DNA of 64,000 nucleotides, taken from positions 434,001 to 498,000 of the forward strand of contig WIXG01000003.1 of NCBI GenBank assembly GCA_009869945.1, read 5' to 3'. This DNA is from Mesaphorura yosii (taxonomy: Eukaryota > Arthropoda > Collembola > Poduromorpha > Tullbergiidae). The position numbers and the translations under genes were made by a program. This document shows positions 1 through 16,100 of the stretch, piece after piece; the first letter of the stretch is position 1, and the number at the start of each line of letters is the position of its first letter. The notes under the pieces are model-generated. The model saw nothing but the letters and a program-made list of their open reading frames with translations, was not told where the DNA came from and did no database searches.

Positions 1-1264
1 GCATCTAAAAAGATTGTTGCAGGTTTGAAAATGTTCATTTCGCGGGATTGCGTTGATATCGGTAGGCCTAGAATTACTTACAAGGACTCTCCTGTTCTGA
101 ACAACTTTACGAATATATTCGAGGCAGCCGGCTTCTCTTGACCTCAACGTGAAGTTTGGCGTTAACTTGGCTATCCTGACCAGAAAGTTCTCCAGCATAG
201 TTTTTCCTTCCTCGGTCAGATCGACTTCGGGATGAAACTGAACACCATAAATTGCACTGTTTTCATTTGAAATGGCTGCAACCAACTTGTCCGACGTGGC
301 GACCACAACAAATCCATTTCCGACGTGATCTATGCTATCCCCATGTGTCAGGAGAACCTTTGTTCGCTTATTAACTCCCCTGCAATGCAAGAACCAAGAT
401 TTGGAGCAACCTTCTTGAGCCTTCCTTGATCAGGATAATCAGGAAGCATGGATCAGGTCTCAGATGACCACCATACCTAAAGAGAAGACTTCTCGTCTCA
501 ATGTCAATGAAATATTGACCATCTTCCCTCGTTTCCTTTTTCACTACCGAGCCTCCAAATTCCTTATTGATTATTTGCATTCCGTAACAAATACCTAATA
601 TAGGAAGTCCTAACTGAAATATTTTTGGATCGTATTGCGGTGCATCCGGATCATAGACTGAATTCGGGCCACCAGAAATTATAATTGCTCTGGAACGAAA
701 ATAGACAAAAATTAGACACATAGCATCTATCATAACGAGAAGAGATGCTTAATGAGTAACTTACTTGGCACCAATCCTAGCTATATGATAAGCTGGTACT
801 TGCAAAGGTATAAGTTCTGAGTGAATATTAAGTTCCCGTATTCTACGGTCAATTAATTTTCCATATTGTGCTCCGGCGTCTAGGATCAGCACTTGTGGAG
901 GTGCTGGAAGGTTATTCGCGTAGTGTGAGAAGATATCATTATTATCATTGTTTCTATCCATATCTACTTCTTGCACATGATAATCAGCGTCATTATTCAT
1001 TTCAACAACTGATGAAACGTTACTAGATGACGAATTATTCTTATTAGTTGGAGCTGTTGAATTTGCTGTTGATTGTTTCAGATGAGTTGGTGCAATGTTA
1101 GCTGCAGGATCGCCTGCCGCTCCTCCAGTCGTCACAAACGTCGTACTATTTTGGTTTATCTTATTGTTAGCAGTAGCAGTTGGTGCACGATTTTCCATGA
1201 GATCATTCTCTTCCTTACCACAGACCATCCCAATTTTGACTGATTTTTTAGATAACACATACAA
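1..1264 (-). CDS. GMPS: GMP synthase (glutamine-hydrolysing), 3' partial in window
   Basis: Converts XMP to GMP in the cytosol using ATP and glutamine-derived ammonia (last step of guanylate synthesis). Visible exons on the minus strand: about 1264-762 (ending RIGAK), about 693-477, about 380-82, and the first bases of the next exon at 4-1 after an intron at 81-5. The glutamine-amidotransferase domain is clear: [28 protein letters not shown], the nucleophile loop GICYGMQ and the His-Glu pair in GVQFHPEV. The window ends at RRVL, just before the ATP-pyrophosphatase P-loop (SGGVDS in relatives). The start is unsure: a Met at 1198 (MENRAPT) and an upstream in-frame Met at 1264 both precede a long Asn/Ser/Thr-rich leader of about 100 residues that is not part of the conserved domain. 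Family identity is near certain from the domain; the leader may be disordered. Confidence 0.93.
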
Positions 1265-2239
1265 GACCAGAAAACTGATGTTGAGTGATATGAACTGATC
1301 TGAGTTGGTGTTTGGAATCTTCGTTTGCTTGACAAATTCACGATGACCGCCTTTCCCAAGTTGTTCGTACGAAAATTAAGCCACAGCAGAACGATCCGGT
1401 TAAAATCAACAGTGAATTTTGATTTGGGAGCTTAAAACATTGATCAGCAGTTTCGACGAGGTTGAAATTTTGCTGACACGAACCTCAATTCAATTTAAAC
1501 AATTTGCAAGATTGCATTACGTTCGATTACACAGCACTTGAACTCGTATTTGTAACTTCGTGGTAACATTCGCTTACTACGAGAGCTTCATATTACGTAC
1601 ACACGAAGATCGCATCATCATTCTCATTCCGTTGAGATGAGATTTGGTTAGCCGGCTTCCTCGCTCTCGTTCCTCGTCTCTAAACACAAGCTTTGAATGG
1701 CCAAAAGAGTGCACGTTCGGTTGACGCGAAAACCCACCCGAGGCATGGATGGATGAGATGAAACTGAAACGTGAACGTGACTCGATCTCAAATCAATCCC
1801 AACAATCAAGATCAAAACTCGGATCTCTCGTGTCTCGTCAAGACTCGTCATCTTATGCAATTCTGCAAATTGCAGTTGGTAATTTATTTTACACTCTGAA
1901 CTTATGCTCGACGATACATGCCATTGATTGGGTAAGGAACTTAACCTCGGTGCAATTTCATCCAGTGCTTGCTGAAATTGTTTGGATTCTGATAATTCTG
2001 AATTGAGTCGGGTAATTGTTATTGCAAACTACACTACTCTGAGCACTAAAATCAAGGTACAAAAGACTACTGACAGTTTAACTAAGCTCTAAAAATCGTG
2101 GCTAATCTAAATCCAAGTCGACTGAACTAGAATTCTGTGCAAATCAGGTTTTTCGGCAGCAATAGCAAGAAAATGTTATGTTAAGGTCCACTTCTTGATT
2201 TCTCATTGTTCTTATCGATTAAATTCGGCATTAACTGCA
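1265..2239. other. Intergenic: upstream of GMPS and downstream of NMT
   Basis: Nearly 1 kb holding the GMPS promoter/5' UTR and the NMT 3' UTR, both on the minus strand. Open frames here (for example 1749-2006 +) show no family resemblance and no splice-consistent extension. I see no recognisable element. Confidence 0.5.
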
Positions 2240-4008
2240 TCATTGAAGGACTAAGCCAATTTCTTTCGGTTCGACCGGAGTGCACTTCCAGTTGTAAAGG
2301 TAGTATTGCAGGTTTCCGTCTCCCACGCCGAATTTTAGTGGCTCCAGAAACTGTTTGTTGTCCATCAAGTCAAGCGCGTTGAATACGTCAAATCCAGACT
2401 GAGGAACAACACAGAACACAGAGTTTAAGTTTATGCCTTGTCACCTTGCTTGACCGAATTGAATTTCTGTCTTACGTTTCTCGCTACGATTAACGCGTCA
2501 GTCATCAATGCCTGCATTGTCATTGAAGTGGCCACGTTGTAGAATGCATACGCTGCATTAATTGATTTGTGCAATGGATTATTCACAACCGTCGACGGCA
2601 AACTGTAGAAACTTATGAAATCTGTCAAAAAAAAATTTGACTTAATGTAAACAAAGACTTGCTTAATAAAAGTTTCTCTTTCGATTGATCAGATGATCAG
2701 GGGCCAAACGAACCTGTGACGGCCCCATCCTTCTCCACAACGTATGAGTCGATGATACCCTTTTGTGGCAGAAACCAGTGCTCGAATTCGTCTTCGGTAA
2801 ACACTGGGTACAGTTTAAATTTTGCAATATATTTGGAAAACAGTCTGTGGGCGTGTGGTACATCTTTCTTGGCGAGTGGTCGTAATTGCTGACACTTTGG
2901 TTCTGCAGGCAGTCTGAAGAGCTTTATCGTCCTAGCTAGGGTCATATTTCGAGTAAGATGTGAAAATTTAGTTTCAATTAGCTTCTTAGGGTTCAGAGAG
3001 CGATGCCAGTATCGACAAGTTGTAATGGGCTTCGGAATAACAACACCAGCTGTGTACACTGCTTGGAAAATGCCAGTCAGGTTCACTCTTCGGGTTATCT
3101 CCCGAATTAAGACTGGCGCGACACGCTTTGAACGGAGCTTCTTGTGGACGCATAGAAAGTTGATTTCAGCAATCCTAATTGGTCTGTAAACGCATTAATT
3201 AACAATTTATTATTGGGCAATCAACCAGCGAGGTCATATTCTTCACTTACTTATCATGGACCTGAATAGTGGCAGGGATGCCTGAAATGAATCCGACAAG
3301 TTTCTTGCTCTTAATAACGCGTACTCCACAGTGCCAATCCATCCTCCAGCCAGGCGGCTTTAGTGCCCTGAAGGTTCAATAAAATGAACAACCTCAACTT
3401 TTCAAAAGCCGGAAACACGTAGTAATTTTACCAGAGTAGAAAATCTGCTGGGTAATCGAAGCGAAATAGACAATCATCGTCCTCGACATAATTTTCGCTA
3501 AGAAGCGTGTACAGTTCACTAAGCTGTTGAACGGTAAGAGCAAAGCAATGCAAATGCAGTCATCAAGATTTATGCTTGATATTCTATAGTTATTCATTTC
3601 TCACCACTGATGGATCACTTAAATCTAATGTGTCCCATACAAACCCATCGGGTAAGGAGTATGGCTCTTGCCGGATCATCTCCGTAGGCACATCAGGCTC
3701 AATTGGACCATTCTCCGTCACCACATCGTCTAGACGCACATTGAATGTAGGTATTAATTAGGGACTGAACCGAATGACTAAAGTTCAATTACCCAATTTG
3801 GGCACTGGTTGAGTTGACCAAAACTCAAACTTCTTGGCAGCGTCGTCCTTTTTGCCCAGGCTCAGTTGTTGCATAACCTTCTTCAGCTCCTAAAGAAAAT
3901 GGATATTCACGTTTTATCGTTCTATGTATTCAAGTTTAACTCCATCGATCTAAGGTCTAAGGCCAAGGGGAAAGTAGATGTTCTTACCTCCATCTTGTCT
4001 TTATCCAT
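2240..4008 (-). CDS. NMT: Glycylpeptide N-tetradecanoyltransferase (N-myristoyltransferase)
   Basis: Transfers myristate from myristoyl-CoA to N-terminal glycine of target proteins. Eight exons on the minus strand: 4008-3988, 3889-3793, 3729-3605, 3523-3432, 3367-3251, 3183-2714, 2621-2476, 2398-2240; the joined frame gives 408 residues. Conserved blocks include [72 protein letters not shown] and [14 protein letters not shown]. The chain ends in LVLQ; the C-terminal carboxylate of this family acts as catalytic base, so the exact end matters and is preserved. The predicted N terminus (MDKDKMEELKK) goes almost directly to the catalytic core, lacking the Lys-rich ribosome-binding leader of vertebrate NMTs. 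One donor is GTTCGT rather than GTAAGT. Divergent from CTH, 702 bp apart. Confidence 0.96.
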
Positions 4009-4710
4009 TTTGGATTCTGCTGACGACGAAGTGATTTCGACTTGATATCAAACCTTCCCTTGTCGATCAAAACAAACACTTCCTTCGAATTTCCTCCCAA
4101 TAATGAGCGCTTAAAGTTGTATTGGCCAGTTGGAGTTGCTGGAGTACGAGTGAATGCAGTTACAATGCACAAAGGCTCGCTTACTAAATCAGAATTGCAA
4201 ATCAAGTGCCTAATTAAGATTTTGCAATCTCACTGGTTGACTCCTTCCTTGTGAAAACTTCAAAAAATCGGCATGACTGGCACGCACGGCTGGCTGCGGG
4301 TGGCACAGGCACAACAAAAAAGGTACATCCTTCCCGAAGCAAGAGATTTGATGAGATGAGTGAGATGCTATTAAGTTTATTACTGGAGTTGTTTCATACT
4401 TGCTTTTTCTCAAATACTCGAACTCAACCATGTGGAGTGTTTCACTCCATACTCGACTGTCGGGCTGTCCAGTGGAAGAACCCAACAACTGCTGATCTGC
4501 TGCGTGTTTGTGTCTCCTGTGTCGGAATCTCATTTCCAGTGTTTCAAGAAACCATATTTCACAAGTAAGGCGCTTGCTTAACAACCTGCATTAGCAAATT
4601 AGTGTCTATCGATCCACCAAGCCCACCAATTTTGTCTCAATTTGAAGAACACGCATATCGATTGGAGAATCTCATCTCATTGTCTCACTGCTCGTTTGTT
4701 GTTAGGAATC
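4009..4710. promoter_or_regulatory. Divergent intergenic region NMT / CTH
   Basis: Separates the first codons of NMT (-) and CTH (+), so both promoters and 5' UTRs must lie here. A TTGTTAG directly upstream of the CTH start (around 4705) looks like a splice acceptor, so CTH may have a 5' UTR intron; AGCAG about 10 nt upstream of the NMT start may be the same for NMT. Overlapping open frames on both strands (4210-4584) have no recognisable content. No TATA box stands out. Confidence 0.45.
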
Positions 4711-6577
4711 ATGCAAAACGGAAACAATGCCGGTGGTGCGAAATGGCTCCAGTCAGACAAGAACTTTGCAACAACCGCAATCCATTCTGGGTTTCATCCC
4801 GACAACGTGAATCATGCCCCAGTTGTGCCACCAATTAGCCTTGCGACAACGTTCGCACAAGACGCACCTGGAAAACATCGGGTGAGTTTGTCACATAAAA
4901 AGTGACACAATATTTACGAGAATGACACAAGATTAGGTAATTACTGAACAATTGGGCCATTTCAGGGATTTGAGTACACCAGAAGTGGAAATCCGACGCG
5001 TGTTATCTTGGAAAAGACAATCGCCGCGCTGGACAAGGGAAAATATGGTAATTCATGAGGTTCCTGTCACGAGTCATGAGTCACGAGTTCAAGATGCAGA
5101 AAATCTTTTTAGGCTTGTGCTACGCATCTGGACTTGCCGCAACAACCAACATAATCTCTTTGCTAAACTCTGGGGACCATGTTATTTGCATTGATGATTG
5201 CTACGGTGGAACTGGGCGACTCTTCAGACAATACGTCAAAACCACCGGCATAGTCGTCGATTTTGTGGATATTACCGACATCGGCTTGTTTGAAAAGCAT
5301 CTTAAGCCAACAACCAAAGTAATTAAGCAATATGCATGTGATTGGAGGTCGACCTAATTTTTCCATGAAATGTTCGGGTCAAATATGAAATTATTCTGCT
5401 TGAGTAATCTCAGTTGACCCCTTAATAATGCCAAGCCAAATGCCATATGTCAATGAGTCGGTCGTATGATGAAATGAACCATACATTGCACAATTAACTT
5501 GAACACTTTATCTTTCAGCTCGTATGGGTGGAAACTCCGACTAATCCCACACTGAAGATAGTTGACATTGCCAAGGTCAGTGAGTTATCTCATAAGGTCT
5601 CCAAGGACGTCATCGTCGCCGTGGACAATACGTTCCTTACGTCATACTTCCAAGTGAGTTAATTGAACACAGTTGAACAATATACAATGTGACACGAGAA
5701 CAGCACGTGAATTGCGAATTTAAATGAATTTAGCCTTGACATTGGCTTGGCTTTTGTGAACACTTCATTGTAATAATTCTAAATTGTACTTTACAGAGAC
5801 CATTGGAGTTTGGAGCTGACCTTGTTGTCTATTCACTAACCAAGTACATGAATGGTAAGCAAATTGTCACGCGGCCGGATTCGTGTTACGTGACTGGTTG
5901 GTCCAAAGTTCAGGGACAGCAATAGCAGTCTGAACTGACTGGATTTCTATTAATTTAATTAGGACATTCAGATGTTTTGATGGGAGCTGCTGTGACAAGC
6001 AACGAAGAGCTGTACAACCGTTTAGCATTCTTACAGAATTGTAAGACACCATCTTCAATGCAAAGTTATTATCGAGTCGGGCCTTCGTGAGTGAAGCAAG
6101 ATTTTCATCTTTACAGCTCTTGGAGCGGTGCCGTCTCCATTTGACTGCTATCTGGTAATCCGGAGTTTGAAGACGCTCCACGTGCGTATGCCGATGCATA
6201 TGCAGAACGCTTTGGCCGTTTCAAAATTCCTGGAGGCCCATCCGAAAGTTGAGAAAGTTCTTCACCCTGGGCTGCCGTCACACTCACAGCACGCCTTAGC
6301 CTTGAAGCAGGCTTCTGGACACTCTGGCCTGATTAGCTTCTACTTGAAGGGAGATACAACAAAATTCTTGCAAAATCTCAAAGTTTTCTGCTTGGCTGAG
6401 AGTCTGGGAGGGTACGAGAGTTTGGCGGAGGTGCCTTCGCTGATGACACACGCCTCCGTGCCTCCAGAACTGCGTGTAAAGCTCGGAATCACAGATGGGC
6501 TGGTGCGGCTTTCAGTTGGACTCGAGTCGGAGGATGATTTGGTCAAAGATCTAGAGCAAGCACTGAAGCTTTGTTAA
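4711..6577 (+). CDS. CTH: Cystathionine gamma-lyase
   Basis: PLP enzyme of reverse transsulfuration: cleaves cystathionine to cysteine, ammonia and 2-oxobutyrate, and can make H2S. Seven exons: 4711-4881, 4966-5047, 5113-5318, 5519-5653, 5797-5854, 5963-6040, 6117-6577; joined frame 396 residues, close to animal orthologs. Visible: FATTAIHSGFHPD, VVPPISLATTF, SGLAATTN, VWVETPTNPTLKI, AVDNTFLTSYFQ, the PLP-lysine motif in SLTKYMNGHSD (Lys about 214), SLGAVPSPFDCYL, ESLGGYESLAEVPSLMTHAS and RLSVGLE. The last two blocks favour the gamma-lyase over cystathionine beta-lyase or bacterial gamma-synthase. Introns are 65-200 nt. An AATAAA at 6666 lies about 90 nt after the stop. The start ATG at 4711 is the first before the conserved region. 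Confidence 0.96.
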
Positions 6578-6665
6578 CTGGTTATGTCCAAGAATTGGTG
6601 AATTGCTTGCATGCACCTTTCAAATCAAATGTTGGCGTTAATATTTTTCAATTTTCAGTTACCAG

Positions 6666-6671
6666 AATAAA
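6666..6671 (+). terminator. Poly(A) signal of CTH
   Basis: AATAAA about 90 nt downstream of the CTH stop codon; best candidate for 3' end formation of that transcript. Confidence 0.6.
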
Positions 6672-9600
6672 AGCGAAAGTAATTGGTATGACAATTTCAT
6701 GAATGGAAGGCGCGATTGCTTCATTGTTCAAGTATCCATGATATGAATTGGATTGGAAATCCACTGTACCTTCACCGAATTCATTTAGATTTCTGGCTGA
6801 AATATGTAGCATTGCTGCTAAATGCTGTAAACCAATTTCGATTTGCACGATGAAAGAAACATCATCAACCAGGTCGGTGTATAATCGAGACTTGGGCAAC
6901 TTTTACGAAAAGACAAAAGCTTTTTATTCGACAAATTGGAGATGGTATGTAATAATTAATTAATGTTCATAATCCTAGCATTTCATAGTTCCTTAACAAA
7001 GTTAGTAAATAAACTACCTACGGTTCATGTACGTAACGCAGTAGCTTAGATAATTAATAATGCTCCCTTACGATTAAATTACAACCTTCAACTGTTGCTT
7101 TTGCAAAACGTGCACGTGTACTCGGATATTTGTATGATTGTGGTTGTTCATATGTCCAGCTAAAGCTAAATTACAGTACAGCATAGCCATTCATTCAAAC
7201 AAGCAAAGACAGACAGCCATTCAACGCGCACGCAAGCGTACTACAATCACAAATTGTTCTCCATTGTTGAAACATGGTTCATCATAGTTCATGGCTCAAA
7301 GGATTACGAATACGATTACGCAAACGAATCAAATCGTAGTTTCATACTTTGTATTAAAGATCAGTACACAAGAAATAGCAAATTACAAACAGCGTTCTCT
7401 GTTCGTGGAACATTTTTGCTTGTTGCAGGAAGTGCGTTATAAAATCATTTCAAAACAAAACAAAATCAAAAGAAGTATTAGTGGAATAGTAAAGAATGAG
7501 AAAGATTAAAAGTAGGACGCACGTTGCATTGAGTGCAATAAATTATTGAATAATTGATAACTTGATCTTGAGGCTCAAAACATAATTCGTAATTCATGTC
7601 ACAATTCGCATTAGTTTTAGCGCTACGCATTCACGCAGGCAGGCTCCGCTCATTCATCCTTCAGAAAAGTCAGATTTTTCTAATGATCAGCAACAGAAGA
7701 ATTGATTCTGAAATACGTAAAAGATCGTACTCTACTTCACCCTCGACCGATTCCTAGGCTTAGGCTGACTACGACTTTAGAATTTATGGCTTGACCTTGG
7801 CTTGGCGCGAGGGGCCAGGCCAGGCTTTGACTGAACAACTAAAAGCAGTTTTAAAATTTCAGTTAACGCTTCTTTTGATTCTACTTCTGACCTTACGCTA
7901 TGTACTCGTATTGTGACTTGTGTGCTTCCATAATTCTGGGCAAAATCGTATCGTGATCGTGAAAGGTGTCGGTGATTGATTGCTGATGGCCATGGCGTAC
8001 TAACTTAAACGTTAAATTGTGTATTTGTTTGGCAGCATCTTGTTAGACACAGTTTGTTGGGATTATCTTTATCTTTTAGGATTGCGTGCATTTAAACAAT
8101 GCAAATGCAAAATGCAGATACAAACGCACAGGTTCATTGCCGCAATGGAGCCTAATTAGCTTAGCTTAAGCCGTCGCGCCTCCAACTATCTAAGTTACGG
8201 TTACTGTACACAAGATGTATACAAGCCAAGACTTCAGTGTGTAAGAAAGTTCTTATTGTGTTTTACAGAAGCGATCTCTGCGTCTATGCACTTGCACTCA
8301 CTTTCTCCGCTTTCGACCACCTTTCACGTTCGCACGTACTGCTAAATACGAGCTATGCTAGCAAACCTTAGAATATTTAGTACACGTATAAATTAGTAGT
8401 AGTAAATATAAGTGAATGTGGAAATTGAAGCTTTTCTTTTGAAGTTTTGGAGATTGGTCGTTATCTCTACGAGAAACTAATTCCTCATACGCGATACGCT
8501 ATGCAGTAGCTTCGTATTTATCACTGGAGAGTACATTTACGATTCACGTATCCAATCGTGTAAAATCAAACTTGCTTCTCGCAACGCAAATGCAATCGCA
8601 ATGGACATAGACTGATTAGAGTTGGGTTCAGCTCGCCTAATTTGTAATTAGCATGTACGCGTAACCGAAAGGGGACTAGCCGCGGTTTGGATTTGGACCT
8701 GACGCACTACGCAACAACAACAATGACAAGTTGACAAAAACAAAAGTGTAGGCGAATTCGTGAGTATAGATTCTTAATATTAGGTTGACTGTTCATTACT
8801 TCGATGTCAAAACAAGCGCTTGGTTGAATTCGAAGCTTTTCCAGCGTGCGTATGAGCCCTTTGACGAATTTGGTGGTACTGAAAACGCTTTGAATTCCGT
8901 GCGTGGTCTCGTTTTGGGATCAAAGTGCGTGCAGCCAACTTGGAACATTTGTATAGGACAGCAACACGTAGATGTAACTGAAGCAATAAATTAATTCACA
9001 GCTCATCACACGACACACGCACGCACGCACCGCAAACAACGCAATAATAAAATTGAGAAACATAATCTCACACGTTCTCACTTTTCAAAATCTTAAATAT
9101 TACAAAGTTAACGTTAATATAAAAGTTCGCTCGCTAATTTTGGTATTCTCTAGAATAGAAAAGGAAGTGAAGTGATTATGATGTCTCCTTCTCTACATGA
9201 AACTGTTGTAGTAATTATTTTGTTGTCAAAATCAAAGCTTATGCTTGCATGCTTGCTTGCTATTGTACTTGTAGCTTTAGCTTTGTGATGATGTAGTAGC
9301 AATTCAAGACGCTCCCGAACACTTTTTGCTTGTCTAATGTATAGCTTATTTAAAATATCGACTATCGTCATTGTTAGAATGTCGAAAACCGCACAATTAC
9401 GCCTAGCCTCAAATTTCTGATAAAAGCGACTCGTATGGCATTTCCAAATCGGTCAAATCTGCCTTTTGTAAACACAAATTAACGTCTGGCTTAAACCTAA
9501 GCACTGAATCTAATTTAATTCGAGAGGACTCCAAAAACATGACATGGAATACCTAAATGATGAGTGTATCTTTGGATTCGGGTGAAAAAAGGTTCGGGAA

Positions 9601-9872
9601 CCGGAAAACACACATGACGAGGAGAGGAAACTGGCCCTACTGCCTGCTTACACAGCTTACGAGTTATGCATAAACGTACTAAAAATCTAAAGCAACATTG
9701 TAATGTAATAATTAATTGAACGCCCAGTTCAGCTTCACTTTCTTCTGTTGTTGATGAATTGAACTGAATACCATTTTACGGGGGGATGGATTCATGTAGA
9801 CACGTAGTTGGAGTTGTAGAACTTCTTAATAACTTGGGAATGGGAATTGTTTATATTACGTAGTTAAGATGG
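6672..9872. other. Intergenic, 3.2 kb, likely long 3' UTR of the G-beta gene in part
   Basis: AT-rich, no protein-family signal in any frame. It lies downstream of both CTH (+) and the G-beta gene (-), so it holds two convergent 3' ends. G-beta may have a long 3' UTR in the right part. A short (CACG)n-like run sits near 9008-9030. Frames such as 7291-7509 and 8785-8994 look like chance. Confidence 0.45.
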
Positions 9873-12177
<2,305 letters not shown>

Positions 12178-13140
12178 TAAACACCTTCTATGAAGACCGG
12201 AAAGTGATCACAGAGCTGTTGGGTAAAAAGAAACAGACAAAATGCATATTAGTATCGAATATCGATGCACGAGTGGATGAGTACGAAATCATGAGTCAAG
12301 AATGTAAACAATGTCTCGGCAGTGAGATTTGTTTGGATAAGTTTCGGAATTCTAGATTCTAGACAGATATGATTCAGGATATTGATTTATTTTCCATTGT
12401 GTAGACGGGATGCATGGACGATCATTAACATAAAACCACTGCTTTATTTGACACAATATTTAATATTGATTTATTTTCTTGGTTAAGCGATGAAATTACC
12501 TTTCTTTGCACGCAGAATGAGAATTTCAATGAACGAAGCACGTAGAATAAGCTCCAGTTTAGTCAATTACGCTACACGGAAGATTTTTGGAATCGATGCG
12601 CTTTTTCAACAACGAATTGAAATCGATCACATTCACAACTTAGCCACAATCACTCGTTTTCGTACGTAACATGACTCTTAACCAATAATCATATGAGTAT
12701 TTTCTCACTTGTGTCTCAGCTCATTTTGGAGGCAAGTGCCCTTGCCTGCCAATGTCTTGGCTCACAGAAATCCACGCTAGCGTCGTGATTTGCATTGTAA
12801 TTGCATAAGCTCATAGTAATTAGTTAACACACGACACTGATTATCATATTCAAATCAGATATATCGCATGACAAGACCCAATCACAACTAGAATTGAGTC
12901 ACTCGTACAAAAGGGCAACGCAACAGAAACAGAGTTGAACAGTTGAAGGTGACGACGACTGGCGACCGAGTACTTAATCTCTATGATCTTGTGCTTTGTG
13001 TATGGTCCCGAGAAACAAATTTTGTTTTGGGTTCTGATTCTGACGGCTAGGATGATATAATCATAACAAATAAGCTCCGGCCCTCCACCGCCGCCTCATC
13101 ACTGCACTACCAACCCCCAAAATTCACACACGCGGCCACT

Positions 13141-13164
13141 TCCACTGCCTGCCTGCCTGCCGTG
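13141..13164. repeat. CTGC/CTGCC short repeat
   Basis: A short (CTGC)n-type run within a region where CCTGCC recurs many times (also near 13960 and 14520). Low complexity, no function inferred. Confidence 0.5.
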
Positions 13165-16100
13165 CCCTCACGTGTCCCGCCTCACATTTTTCCACACTCT
13201 CATTACTCGCGGACTCGCGTACTTTGCACTCGTAAATTATGTACACACAATTCCACCCTCTTTCTCGGTTGTTGCGGGAAAATGAAAGTAAACTCTCCTT
13301 CCTGCTGTATTATTTAAGGTCAAGGGTTAAAGGATGACGTCAATCTGACTCCTCAACTCTGCTCGAGTATTGTTAGAAACCGTGTACGCGTACGAGTACG
13401 AGTCGGTCCATAAAAATACTGCTGCACGGAGACTGCGAACAGGCAGGAGGGCAACGACTACGAGGACGGGTACGAGTCTAGCAGAGAAAGGCAGGGTACA
13501 GCAGAACAGAATAGCGAAGGAAGGTGAGTCTCTGTGTCTGGCTTTGTTTGAACAGACCAGTAATGCCAGCAAAGAACGGCAGTGGCAATAGCAGTCAAGA
13601 ACTAGAACATGGAGCTTCGTACTACTCGTACGTACGCCAATCCACCATCACATAAAAACAAATTTTGTGTGTGTGATAACCCAAAAGTCACGAAAAGAAG
13701 AATACGAATACAGGAACGGCAGGCCAGGAGCCAGGCAGTACAGGAAAAGAAATCATTACTTACTGTTTATAAAACCATATTATTATTACGAGTACGAGTA
13801 GAATGTAGAATGTGGAATCCATGCTTGCCTGCCCACAATCCACATACACGTTTTCGCAATTCGCTATTCGCATATGCGAGCAGTGGAGTACAGTAAAGGA
13901 AAGGAAAGTAAAGCGAAACCAAACCAACTCCTACCGTGCCGAGTCGTGGCGGTGTCGTGCCTGCCTGCCGTGCCCGCATGCTCCGAAATTGAGCAAGAAC
14001 TGGGTGAGGCTCTTTCTCGTACATATACAAGCATGCCCATGCCCAGTATAGCATAAGGATTCTACTTTAGTATATCCATCCTATGCGTCTTTATATAGCC
14101 CAGCCTAGCCAGTGAAAGTTGCGTACAGCCAAGCCTGCCAAAGCCGGAGTCCAGAACAGTGAGAAGAGAAGAGCCATGCCAGCCATGGCCATGGTGCTGG
14201 TGCTTCGGTTCTGGCGCAGGGAGTGTGGAGATAAAGGAGTAGGGAATATTGATCTGAAATAACATGAATTGACGTCTGTCTCGTGTAATAAAACCAGACC
14301 CGAATTGCTGCTATTGCTTTGCTGTTGCCGTTGCTGGTCTCGGACAGAGACGAAAGACGGATCCAGAACTCATTGCTTTGGTGTTTGCTGTCGCTCGAAT
14401 GTGTGGCTCATTCACGAGACAAGAGCCTGCCCGCTTGCCTGTCGTTGCGTTACCGGTTCGTTCGCTCGTTGAAAAACTATTTTCTTTCCTCTGCCTAGGC
14501 ATTCCCATTTGCCATTGCCCCACTGCCTGCCTGTCACTACTCTGTTCTTATGTAACACAATACGGCCATGGCCAGGACAGGCAGTGGCAGAGAATAAAAA
14601 AGAATGGGATCTCATCATGGAACAATACCTGGACTCTCAGACTCAGGACAGGACTCGCCATCGCCTATTGCCAAGTGAAACACCGAGGAGAGTGGCAATG
14701 GAGAAAGTCGAGCACAGGAGAAAGTCGCATGACTTGCTTGCCAACCACATCGCCACCACACCGCACCAACTTTCTACACTGCCAAGGCACTGCCACTGCT
14801 GCCACAGTTCATGCTACGCTCCGCTTCGCTAAGCCTGCTTGCTTATTAATTTCTAATTTTGTTGAAATTACAGCAAACATTACTGCAAGGACGATGCTAT
14901 GTGTAATCTTAATCTTTTTCACGAGGTGGGGAAGTCGAAGAAGGGCAAGAAAACGAAAAGATGGTGATGGCAGCCCTATAATGGCCGTTATGACTGTAGC
15001 GTAGCATGCTCGTTCGTGTTGTGGCCGTAATTATGTGGCATATGTGGAGAAAGTCAACAAGTTTCACCAGTCAACTTGAATTACCGAATTATCGTGTAGA
15101 ATAGCACAAAAGAAAGAATTCTGGAACTTCTGTTCAGAATTCCTGAAGATTCTGGTTGAGTTCTGACCAGATCGCAGCCCTACAATCGAATTTTGCTGTC
15201 CTTATTTACTTTCACCGGACTACATTCAATAATAATGTAATAACGCCTTTTCGCCAGGCAAGCCAACCAAGTGCTTAGCGCAAAGTTCGCAGAATTCCGC
15301 TGAATTTGATTAAAATAGTCCTGAGCAGCATCGCATTTTAAGTTCTTTTTCTTCGCTTCGTGGCGCAGTGTATACCTGTTTTCTTGTCCACTTTCTTAAG
15401 AAACCCATCAAAGAAAATAGTAAATAGCAAAAGAAGCACAATGAGAATGAAATACAATACTGGATTTACATTTACAAATTTCACCCTTTCAAGTTTCGCC
15501 TTTGTTGTTGTCACTACCGGGCAAGGTGAATCCTAATCTCAATCTGGGATATGATAGCTAAGCAACAAATTATTGATCCCATCGTCATCTTTCGATCTTT
15601 CAACTTCATCAGCTTACGCGGAGAAAGCAGAAAGCACAAACTCGCTCGCGGGCTAATGCTGGGCTTCATCATCATCGTCATCTTCGACTCAATTTTTCTA
15701 TTTTAGCTCTTCGCTTTTGCGTTTCGCATTCATCATCTGTACTCTGCACCCATGCCGTGCTCTGTTCGCGCTCGCATACACGAAATTGTCCGAAATTCGG
15801 GTACACGATGTAAGAAAGATGATGATGAAGCCAATTATCTGAAAAAATAATGAAAACCGCACACGGAGAAAGCCCGCATGAGCCTAGTGAACGAATAGCA
15901 AGCTAAAGATAATCCTTGTTACAATAGAAAAGTGTGGGCTCGCTGCGCCATCGTTGTCTACGTTTATAGCTGCTCGCAGATTACATCTTCGACAGCACCA
16001 GTGCCACAGATTCAAGAATCAAAATCTGAATGGATGGCGAAAGGCGAATGGAAAAATCGAAAGATGGTCTGACTTCTGCTACTCTACTTTCACCATGTCT

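Noticed and set aside
4210-4584. 124-codon minus-strand frame upstream of NMT
   Set aside because: No resemblance to NMT leaders or any family; probably 5' UTR/promoter DNA.
14378-15004. 208-codon open frame on the plus strand
   Set aside because: Arises from CCTGCC-rich, stop-poor DNA; composition rich in Cys/Arg/Thr without domain, splice or family signal.
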